Shown here piece by piece: positions 8,001-13,221 of a stretch of 13,370 nucleotides of DNA. Position numbers and translations under genes: made by a program. The notes beneath the pieces are model-generated. The model searched no databases and was not told where the DNA came from. It saw only the letters and a program-made list of their open reading frames with translations. How positions within the stretch are numbered: the first letter of the stretch is position 1; every line of letters begins with the position of its first letter. Source of the DNA: Candidatus Sumerlaeota bacterium (lineage in GTDB: Bacteria; Sumerlaeota; Sumerlaeia; MVZB01; JAJFLK01); NCBI GenBank assembly GCA_021772735.1, contig JAJFLK010000535.1, positions 1 through 13,370 of the forward strand. The letters are read 5' to 3'.

Positions 8001-8115
8001 GCAACGGTCTTACTGGGGAATCTTCGACGTGCCGATCGATTTCGACTTCCCGATGATCGACCTTCGCGCTCCGGTGCAGAAGCTCTCGACCCATACGTGG
8101 ACTCTGTACGAGTGA
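5020..8115 (+). CDS. 12-heme exported cytochrome with ethylbenzene-dehydrogenase-like heme-b domain
   Basis: A 1031-aa exported redox protein. Signal peptide is residues 1-29 (ends GPAQAQ). Residues about 33-145 look like an Ig/PKD-type beta domain (for example GGYQWAITSAPGG and GVFEITLTPLDG). Heme sites are CX4CH (CATGFCH, 163-169), CLECH (209), CX3CH (CAVSCH, 371-376), CSVCH (397), CTACH (423), then seven CxxCH at 651, 682, 721, 751, 789, 846 and 894. Residues about 305-625 carry features of the EB_dh family, the heme-b fold of ethylbenzene dehydrogenase gamma subunit: VKAAYDSSQIFMRFQWEDD, DRFYVGW and DFWHWKAQRSDPIGVAEDQ. Three c-heme sites are inserted in it. The C-terminal half (CESCHGPG, CVDCHM, EDGSYGVHN) resembles cytochrome c554/nitrite-reductase-like multiheme proteins. 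Stand-alone transcription unit. Whether it is catalytic or only a carrier is unknown; I see no nitrite-reductase-type CxxCK site. Confidence 0.9.
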   Translation: MRTHFKYAARSIWGAIALMVMCAGPAQAQDPATATIEILSVSPRAIAVSDTDIFDEASTGRRVVGLGEKVYLQGNGDEGVVIGGYQWAITSAPGGSATLSSTDQQIVTLRPDALGVFEITLTPLDGSMAPGTPVVVTLHVAFYVGSGAINTEDDDPSPIAPKCATGFCHGGGNADPRLDVADDWLQSAHANKLQNHLNGNRGAFYSTACLECHTVGFNQNAAAINGGFDDVANNIAFDLNQIPTWVADNFTGPGAADVVAELVTEDLTTPGAAGWAAITGADLQTQGNPTFGGHGPVSGQLPLVNVKAAYDSSQIFMRFQWEDDSQNNRGRILTFDGATWSTSGNEDRFYVGWPITDGPGREGKTFSQIGCAVSCHERDATNSNTLVPDTVSSLAACSVCHPNSAELKPDTFIHTTIAAGTSCTACHVDRIPINGGDMIAAAGTALDFWHWKAQRSDPIGVAEDQFSANAVRRGRDGINLAPDNRVDGKARYVYVSGTTAVANTQDLLFRSQIASKLAASELAEWNVGNDRYELMDGTPVTVPPGTTVTRHILEDASASDPSANVGASSDYSAGVWSLVLTRDLTPIGEAASDYVFDINAVNNFSFAATDNSGISHKGVALATLSFGGAVAEQGNFDLLPLQLQNLASVQCESCHGPGSQHPPNLALEGHAISGATLDTNVCARCHDSASGFQQKFYEWNNSSHPVTADISEGRVATISSCLKCHTGEGFVTARVDGGTPAPVEDPHSITCSTCHDPHFSPNEHQLRVVGAFTLDSGDELTDPGLGGLCARCHNSRVSDVVSTSLGSRRGVHHGPQSDMLLGVNGADFGLTLARNSAHIRAVPNLCVDCHMAEVPGGGGGITEPAKVGGHSFSMRDTMDTPETADDVLNFDNACSSCHSGLTSYDRTARGDYDGDGATEGIQSEVTGLFDILRAGILATMPGTSINSSTNKIDIGGSDFDSLIDRQKRALYNYNFAWEDGSYGVHNASYTVQLLQRSYWGIFDVPIDFDFPMIDLRAPVQKLSTHTWTLYE

Positions 8116-8122
8116 TTTTGCG

Positions 8123-8132
8123 CTGAATTCAG
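8123..8132. repeat. 10-bp perfect palindrome upstream of the sigma-54 promoter
   Basis: CTGAATTCAG lies 50 bp before the -24 element, where an activator or other regulator could bind. It could equally be chance. Confidence 0.3.
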
Positions 8133-8181
8133 AGGACGTCGGGTAGAATCAAGCTCGAACGGTCATATTCCAGTGACTCTC

Positions 8182-8197
8182 TGGCACGATTGATGCT
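8182..8197 (+). promoter_or_regulatory. Sigma-54 (RpoN) -24/-12 promoter
   Basis: TGGCACG (8182-8188), four bases, then ATGCT (8193-8197) compares with the consensus TGGCACG-N4-TTGCW. Only one position differs (A for T), and the GG and GC dinucleotides are exactly 10 nt apart. Transcription would begin near 8208, giving a leader of about 80 nt before the tetraheme ATG at 8288. An overlapping sigma-70 reading (TTGATG, 17 nt, GAATAT) is much weaker. Confidence 0.65.
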
Positions 8198-8287
8198 ACA
8201 TAGAATTATGGAGAATATAGGAAGAACGAATCAACGACCGGCTCACTGGGTGTGGTGAGGTTTTCGACAAAGGAAGGGGTAATCACA

Positions 8288-8974
8288 ATGTTTTATCGTT
8301 TGCATCGATCCGCGAATCCGAATGGACCGCCCGTCAAACGGGTGAATCCGGCCAGGACGGCATTTGTTGCAATTTTTTGCGCAGGCGCGATGTTGCTGGG
8401 TCGGAGCGCCCCGGCACAAATTCTGACTTCTCCGCATGATTTCTCCGGCTTGGATTCAGAGCAACGTCTCTGTGTTTTCTGCCACACGACGCACAATGCC
8501 GATACGAGCGTCATTGATGCGCCCTTATGGAACCACGACGTCACCGCGCAAAACTACACGCTCTATAACAGCGCTACGCTTGATTCGACGCCGAGCCAAC
8601 CGGACGGCGTCTCGCGTCTGTGCTTGAGTTGCCACGACGGCACAATCGCGGTCGATTCGTATGGCGGAAACGCAGGGGTGATTTTCTTGGGCGGCAGTGA
8701 AGCCGTCGGCGCAGACGGACTGGCAAACGATCATCCGGTCTCGTTCGTCTACGACGATTCGCTCGCGACTCAGGACGGCGCACTCTTCACGCCTTCATCG
8801 GCGCCCTCGAGCCTGGGCGGCACGATCTCCCAAGACCTGCTGTTCAATAATCGGCTCGAATGCGCTTCGTGCCATGACGTCCACAACGGGGGCGCCGCCG
8901 CATCGGTCGATGATGAGCTGCTGGTCATCTCCCTGGTCCAGAGTCAGTTGTGCCTGACCTGCCACGACAAGTAA
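8288..8974 (+). CDS. Exported tetraheme doubled-CXXCH cytochrome
   Basis: A 228-aa small exported cytochrome. The signal peptide covers about residues 1-43 (basic start, hydrophobic 25-38, ends SAPA). Four CxxCH sites lie at residues 62 (CVFCH), 112 (CLSCH), 192 (CASCH) and 222 (CLTCH). Conserved surroundings include SPHDFSG before heme 1, CHTTHN, PLWNH, the SRLCLSCHDGTIAVDS block, NDHPVSF and CHDVHN; the extra His residues are likely distal ligands. This layout is a widespread tetraheme family, and some tetraheme cytochromes (Geobacter OmcE) polymerise into extracellular filaments. Membership in a filament-forming group is only inference. Start at 8288 follows AAGGAAGGGG (8270-8278) at good spacing. 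It sits alone between a sigma-54 promoter and a strong terminator, suggesting separate, activator-dependent, high-level expression. Confidence 0.92.
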   Translation: MFYRLHRSANPNGPPVKRVNPARTAFVAIFCAGAMLLGRSAPAQILTSPHDFSGLDSEQRLCVFCHTTHNADTSVIDAPLWNHDVTAQNYTLYNSATLDSTPSQPDGVSRLCLSCHDGTIAVDSYGGNAGVIFLGGSEAVGADGLANDHPVSFVYDDSLATQDGALFTPSSAPSSLGGTISQDLLFNNRLECASCHDVHNGGAAASVDDELLVISLVQSQLCLTCHDK

Positions 8975-8975
8975 T

Positions 8976-9003
8976 GCGTTCGAACGGAGAGGAGTTCGAA
9001 TGC
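8976..9003 (+). repeat. Hairpin directly after the tetraheme stop codon
   Basis: GCGTTCGAAC (8976-8985) pairs with GTTCGAATGC (8994-9003), 10 bp with one G-U pair and an 8-nt loop GGAGAGGA. No T-run follows. It may protect the 3' end of the tetraheme message. The loop is Shine-Dalgarno-like and the right arm contains an ATG. Confidence 0.6.
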
Positions 9004-9076
9004 GGATATCCCGGCCGCCGGATTCGCCAAGGGCTCAAACAATGACGATCGGCACAGGATAACGAACTGAGATCAT

Positions 9077-9109
9077 GGCCCCGGGTTTGTTGCCCGGGGC
9101 CTTTCTTTC
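9077..9109 (+). terminator. Rho-independent terminator after the tetraheme gene
   Basis: A perfect 9-bp GC stem, GGCCCCGGG (9077-9085) with CCCGGGGCC (9093-9101), a 7-nt loop TTTGTTG, and the T-rich tail TTTCTTTC. It ends 32 nt before the start of the NHL lipoprotein gene, separating the tetraheme unit from the downstream operon. Confidence 0.95.
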
Positions 9110-9141
9110 ATGCAGGATCATCCGCCGGAAGGTATCTTTTG

Positions 9142-10260
9142 ATGAAACACCCATCGCGCAGCCCGAGCCGCTCATCACACCCATTGATCGTCGCTGCAGG
9201 GCTGAGTTGCCTGGTTCTCTTCAGCGGGTGCCTGCGGCGGGCCGATCGACCGGCCGACGACTACGGCCCCATCTTCTTCCCCGCTCCCCCGGTCAAGGCG
9301 CGTGTCCAATATCTCGGCGCGATCTCGTCACCCGCAGATCTGACTCGGCCCAAGGCAACATTCGCCGATTTCATTCTCGGCGCCAGGCCGGCTCGGCACG
9401 CTTTGGTCAAACCCATCAGCGCTGTGATCAACGACGGCAAGCTTTATATCTGCGATACGGTTCTGAATACCGTATTGATCTACGACCTCGCCACCGGCGA
9501 AGCCGACCGCCTCCCCGGCGACAGGGCGAACGGCAAGATCAAGCAGGCAAACAGCATCACGATCGACGAAGATGGACGTATCTACGTTACGGATAAGGAT
9601 CGTGGCGCGATCCTGATTTACGACCGAGATGGAAAGTTCGTAGACGCCTGGGGCCGACCGGGCGAAGTCCTGCCTGTTGCGATGGCCGTCCGGGATGAAT
9701 CGCTTTACATCTGCGACGTGCTCGACCACGAGATCGAGATCTGGGATCGAAGCGACGGACACTTTGTAAGCGCGTTTGGCGGCAAAGGCGTGCATCCCGG
9801 GCAGCTCTATTATCCGACGCAGATCGCTTTTGATCCTGATGGGAATCTTCTCGTCACAGATTCGTTTAACTTCCGCGTTCAGGTCTTTACGCCCGAGGGC
9901 GAGACCATCCGGCAAATTGGCGAAGGAGGGACGGGGCTCGGGCAGTTTGCGCTGCCCAAGGGCATGGCGGTGGACGGGCGCGGACGGGTCTACGTCGCCG
10001 ATGCGCGTTTTGCCAATGTTCAGATTTTCGACAAAGACGGAAAGCTGCTCCTCTTCTTCGGCGGGCCGGGACCCGACCTCGGGAATCTGGATCTTCCAGC
10101 CGGCGTCAGCGTGCATCCCTGGCCCGCGCTTCCCTGGTTTGAGCAGCGCGTGGACGATAGTTTCGATCCCGAATTCGTCGTCGTCGTCGTCAACCAGAAG
10201 GCCGACAAGTTCATCAACTTCTTCGCCGTCGCGCGAGACGAGGAGGCCGGAGAGCCTTGA
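9142..10260 (+). CDS. NHL-repeat beta-propeller lipoprotein
   Basis: A 372-aa predicted lipoprotein, first gene of the rightward operon. The signal ends in a lipobox-like LFSGC, with the lipidated Cys at residue 30. From about residue 90 to 325 there are repeated NHL-type blades: GKLYICDTVLNTVLIYD, GRIYVTDKDRGAILIYD, ESLYICDVLDHEIEIWD, GNLLVTDSFNFRVQVF and GRVYVADARFANVQIFD, each with DG-turns and aromatic strand ends. NHL propellers mediate protein binding. No enzyme motif or heme site is seen, so a scaffold role for an envelope cytochrome complex is inferred from context. The start is the ATG at 9142 with GGAAGGT (9127-9133) 8 nt upstream. The stop overlaps the TTG start of the next gene (TTGA), implying translational coupling. 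Its promoter must lie in the short interval after 8975, unless it relies on terminator read-through. Confidence 0.9.
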   Translation: MKHPSRSPSRSSHPLIVAAGLSCLVLFSGCLRRADRPADDYGPIFFPAPPVKARVQYLGAISSPADLTRPKATFADFILGARPARHALVKPISAVINDGKLYICDTVLNTVLIYDLATGEADRLPGDRANGKIKQANSITIDEDGRIYVTDKDRGAILIYDRDGKFVDAWGRPGEVLPVAMAVRDESLYICDVLDHEIEIWDRSDGHFVSAFGGKGVHPGQLYYPTQIAFDPDGNLLVTDSFNFRVQVFTPEGETIRQIGEGGTGLGQFALPKGMAVDGRGRVYVADARFANVQIFDKDGKLLLFFGGPGPDLGNLDLPAGVSVHPWPALPWFEQRVDDSFDPEFVVVVVNQKADKFINFFAVARDEEAGEP

Positions 10261-10919
10261 GATCGAGGATCAAGCCCGGGCTCGGATTGTGCGTGCTGAT
10301 TATCGTCAGCGCGTCGTTGGCCGGAGCATGCGCTTCGACGACTCGATATCGCGTGCTTACATTCTTTTTCGACGGCGTTCCGGAGCCCGGATCACAAGAC
10401 GCATCCGCAGCGCACTTGGACGATCACGCCGCGCCGTTCTCCGCTCAGACCCTCGGTCTCGCATCAGTAGATATTCCTGCCGCGCCGATGATCGTCTCGG
10501 TTCATGAGCCTGTCCGCGAGCGGCGCTGCACTGCGTGCCACGATATGCAGAGCGCAATGACGCTGATGGCGAATTCCATGCAACTCTGCGACCAGTGCCA
10601 CAAGGCCGATCGCGTCGAACAGAATTGGGACCACGGGCCGATCAATCTCGGCAGTTGTCTCCCGTGCCATCGCGCGCACGATTCGCCATTTCCTCACCTG
10701 CTCGATCAGCCGGTGCCCGCCCTTTGCGCCACCTGCCACGCCGAGGATATGAATCGGACCGAGCCGTATCACACCGGGCCGCGCGCCGAAAACTGCACGG
10801 CCTGCCATCATCCGCATCGGCGCGGCGAGATCGTCGCGAATCTTGGCCGCGCGGCAATCGAATTGCCGGGGCCGGCTCCGCCCATCCTTATGCCCGACCT
10901 CGAAACCGGAGTGCAATAA
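10257..10919 (+). CDS. Pentaheme lipoprotein cytochrome (doubled CXXCH) with FFFDGVP motif
   Basis: A 220-aa predicted lipoprotein. A hydrophobic signal (about 9-24) ends LAGAC, with Cys25 the likely lipid site. Just after it lies the motif RVLTFFFDGVPEP (32-44), then a low-complexity linker and five CxxCH sites at residues 91, 111, 134, 157 and 180 (CTACH, CDQCH, CLPCH, CATCH, CTACH). Partner histidines occur in WDHGP, CHRAHD, YHTGP and CHHPH. The spacing of about 20-25 residues per heme is that of doubled-CXXCH electron wires. It uses a TTG start that overlaps the upstream stop; GAGGAGG (10240-10246) is 10 nt before it. The stop overlaps the next gene's ATG (TAATG). Probably an outer-membrane-anchored relay acting with the 15-heme protein encoded next (inference). 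I recall similar FFFDGVP motifs in other cytochrome lipoproteins but know no function. Confidence 0.88.
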   Translation: MRSRIKPGLGLCVLIIVSASLAGACASTTRYRVLTFFFDGVPEPGSQDASAAHLDDHAAPFSAQTLGLASVDIPAAPMIVSVHEPVRERRCTACHDMQSAMTLMANSMQLCDQCHKADRVEQNWDHGPINLGSCLPCHRAHDSPFPHLLDQPVPALCATCHAEDMNRTEPYHTGPRAENCTACHHPHRRGEIVANLGRAAIELPGPAPPILMPDLETGVQ

Positions 10920-12259
10920 TGAACCATCCCTTAAATGCAATCCGCGGCCGCAGAGCGCTCGTGATCGCCCTGCTCACGGTCGCGTCCGTCGGACGGGCCC
11001 AGGCCCAGGCTCCCATCGCGCTCGGACCGACCTGCATCACGACCGAATGCCACGCCGAAGTCGATGAGCACGCGTTCCTTCACGGCCCGGTTAACCTGGG
11101 TCAGTGCGCGCCGTGCCATGTGCCGCTTGAGAACAAGCATGAGTTCGAGGCCGTGTCTTCCGCGCAATGCACGATGTGTCACGAAGTCGAGGTGAACCAG
11201 CCCGTGGTTCACGAGCCCTTCGCCGATGACTGCACCAAGTGCCATTCGCCTCATGGCGAGCAGAACCGTTTTTTCGTCAAAGGCGGGACCGGCGCCGGCG
11301 GCTGTTATCAGTGCCACGAAGACCAGAGCGAACACATGGCCTTCGTCCATGGTCCCGTCGCGATGGGGGAATGCCTGGCTTGCCATACCGCGCATCAATC
11401 CGAACATCCAAAGCTGCTGACCGATCCCAAGGAAAAGCTCTGCGGAGCCTGCCATGTCGAGATGGAAGCGCGGATCAGCGCAGGCGTTTCAATACACGAA
11501 CCCGCCCAGGGCGATTGCACCGGCTGCCATGATCCCCACGGCTCAAATGAGGCCGCATTGACGCGAGCGCCGGGCAAAGACCTGTGCCGGAGCTGCCATG
11601 AGGAATTCATCGAGCAGATGGATCATTTTGCGTTCACCCACACGCCTATGACCGAAGGGCGCGCCTGCAGCAATTGCCACGATCCGCATGCCTCGGATCA
11701 GGATCATCTGCTTGCGTCCAAGACAATGGATCTCTGCCTCTCGTGCCACGACAAGAGCATCAAGACCGATCATGGAGTGCTGGCCAATATCGCCGAGGAG
11801 GTCGAAAACGCCAGCTTCGTTCACGGCCCCTTGCGGGAGGGCAACTGCGTCGCGTGCCATGAGGCCCACGGCTCCCAGCACGAGAAGCTCCTGGACCGCG
11901 CCTTCCCCGAAACTTTCTACGCCGAGTTCAGCGAAGCTCAGTATGCCATCTGTTTCGAATGCCACGACAAGGCGCTCATCACCGAAGAGGCGTCCTCGCT
12001 TACCGGATTTCGCAACGGCACAGAGAACCTGCATTTTCTTCACGTCAACCGCAAGAAGGGGCGATCATGCCGAGCCTGTCACAGTCCGCATGCGACGAAT
12101 CAGGCCAAGCACGTCCGGGAAGACGTTGCGTTTGGCCGATGGAAGATGGACGTGACGTTCGAGACGACGCCGACCGGCGGCTCGTGCATCGCAGGGTGTC
12201 ATACGAACTATCGATACGACCGGGAACTTGCCGCCGACAACTCCCGGCCAAAGAAGTGA
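10919..12259 (+). CDS. 15-heme doubled-CXXCH c-type cytochrome, exported (second copy)
   Basis: A 446-aa exported cytochrome: the signal peptide is residues 1-30 (RRALVIALL core, ends GRAQAQ), giving about 28 mature residues per heme. Heme sites are CX4CH (CITTECH, 39-45), thirteen CxxCH (near 63, 84, 105, 129, 152, 175, 200, 223, 250, 273, 310, 345 and 384) and terminal CX3CH (CIAGCH, 423-428). Repeated units of type FVHGPV..G.C..CH..H alternate with LC..CH units. The C-terminus (TGFRNG, NLHFLHVNRKKGRSCRACH, GRWKMD, TTPTGGSC, YRYDRE) is nearly the same as in the 15-heme protein at 106-1584, so they are paralogues. The size and density suit a rod-like wire across the periplasm or an outer-membrane barrel, comparable in principle to MtrA, which has ten hemes (inference). 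The ATG overlaps the upstream stop, with GGAG 8 nt before it. Confidence 0.93.
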   Translation: MNHPLNAIRGRRALVIALLTVASVGRAQAQAPIALGPTCITTECHAEVDEHAFLHGPVNLGQCAPCHVPLENKHEFEAVSSAQCTMCHEVEVNQPVVHEPFADDCTKCHSPHGEQNRFFVKGGTGAGGCYQCHEDQSEHMAFVHGPVAMGECLACHTAHQSEHPKLLTDPKEKLCGACHVEMEARISAGVSIHEPAQGDCTGCHDPHGSNEAALTRAPGKDLCRSCHEEFIEQMDHFAFTHTPMTEGRACSNCHDPHASDQDHLLASKTMDLCLSCHDKSIKTDHGVLANIAEEVENASFVHGPLREGNCVACHEAHGSQHEKLLDRAFPETFYAEFSEAQYAICFECHDKALITEEASSLTGFRNGTENLHFLHVNRKKGRSCRACHSPHATNQAKHVREDVAFGRWKMDVTFETTPTGGSCIAGCHTNYRYDRELAADNSRPKK

Positions 12260-13221
12260 AGATCGGAAGCGGCGCCGGCCGTTTCAGCCCCTCCGCGGCG
12301 GGCTCCCGGCCCCTGGCCGTCGCTCTGCCGTGGGCCCTGGCGTTCACTTTGTCCGCAGTCGCAGCGCAGCCGGCGCGGGCCGTCATCGAGCCGGGCAGCG
12401 TCGCACCGAAACTCCAACTCCCCGATTCGAAGGGAGGCTCAGTTGATCTGCTTACGAGTGGAACCGTGACGTTGATTGTTTTCGCGATGACGACGGATCG
12501 CGATACCTCAGCGACGCTGGCTTCGATCGAATCGATGATGGTCAAGATTCCAAGGATCGCGAACAGCGTCCGGCGCCGGATCGTGGCCGTGCGGGTCAAG
12601 AGGGATATCCACGCTCAGGCGTCTCAATACGCTAACGTCGGCCAGAAACTCAGGCGCGAAGGGTGGCGTCTCCTGATCGACCGCGAGGACCGAGCCTGGA
12701 ACGCATACGGAATTATCGCCTCGCCTACGACGGTCGTCGTCGGCCGGGACGGCAAGATCGCCGCCACGCATCCCGGCTATGATTCGGACCTCGCCGCTGA
12801 TCTGCGCCGGGCTCTGGCCGAAGCCACGGGCATCGAGCTTGGCGATGCGATCACGGGCAACGTCGTCCAGCCGGACCTCAACATCACGATGGGCCGCCGA
12901 ATGGCCGGCCGCGGCCTCTGGGATCGGGCCATCCCATACTACGAGCGAGTGCTCGAGGCGGGCAAACTGGTCGAAGAAGACCGCCTTGACATGGCGCGGA
13001 TTTACCTCGAACTCGAACGCCCCGAAGATGCGCGGCGAATTGTGGAGACTATCGGCGAGAGCGCGCCCCTGCGCGCAGAGGCGCGCGGCCTGATCGAGGA
13101 GTGGACTAAGGAACATCCCGGGGGCCCGCCTGCGGAGCATCCCAGCGGGGCGCTCGGCGACCATCCTAATAAGGAGAGCTCGGACGCAGGGGAAAGCGTA
13201 GCCTCGCCGCTTGATGACTAG
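12256..13221 (+). CDS. Exported cysteine-free thioredoxin-fold protein with C-terminal TPR-like region
   Basis: A 321-aa exported protein. The signal peptide spans about 1-42 (hydrophobic 19-37, ends AQPARA). Residues about 47-192 follow the AhpC/TlpA-type thioredoxin fold: PGSVAPKLQLPDSKGGSVDL entry, strand TVTLIVFAM, a helix, the SPTTVVVGRDGKI cis-Pro strand, and a C-terminal helix. The position normally holding CxxC reads AMTTDRDTSA, and I find no cysteine in the whole protein, so it cannot be a thiol oxidoreductase. Residues about 215-285 look like one or two TPR-type helix pairs (GLWDRAIPYYERVLEAG, LDMARIYLELERPEDARRIV). The tail has three eight-residue repeats beginning EHP, EHP and DHP. 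The GTG start overlaps the upstream TGA (GTGA), and no strong ribosome site is seen, so coupled translation is likely. A structural or assembly role is inferred. Confidence 0.82.
   Translation: MKIGSGAGRFSPSAAGSRPLAVALPWALAFTLSAVAAQPARAVIEPGSVAPKLQLPDSKGGSVDLLTSGTVTLIVFAMTTDRDTSATLASIESMMVKIPRIANSVRRRIVAVRVKRDIHAQASQYANVGQKLRREGWRLLIDREDRAWNAYGIIASPTTVVVGRDGKIAATHPGYDSDLAADLRRALAEATGIELGDAITGNVVQPDLNITMGRRMAGRGLWDRAIPYYERVLEAGKLVEEDRLDMARIYLELERPEDARRIVETIGESAPLRAEARGLIEEWTKEHPGGPPAEHPSGALGDHPNKESSDAGESVASPLDD

Noticed and set aside
106..12259. CRISPR-like or other repeat array suggested by regular recurrence of TGCCACGA/TGCCAT strings
   Set aside because: The recurrence encodes the repeated CxxCH motifs, and the intervening sequence is coding and irregular in length.
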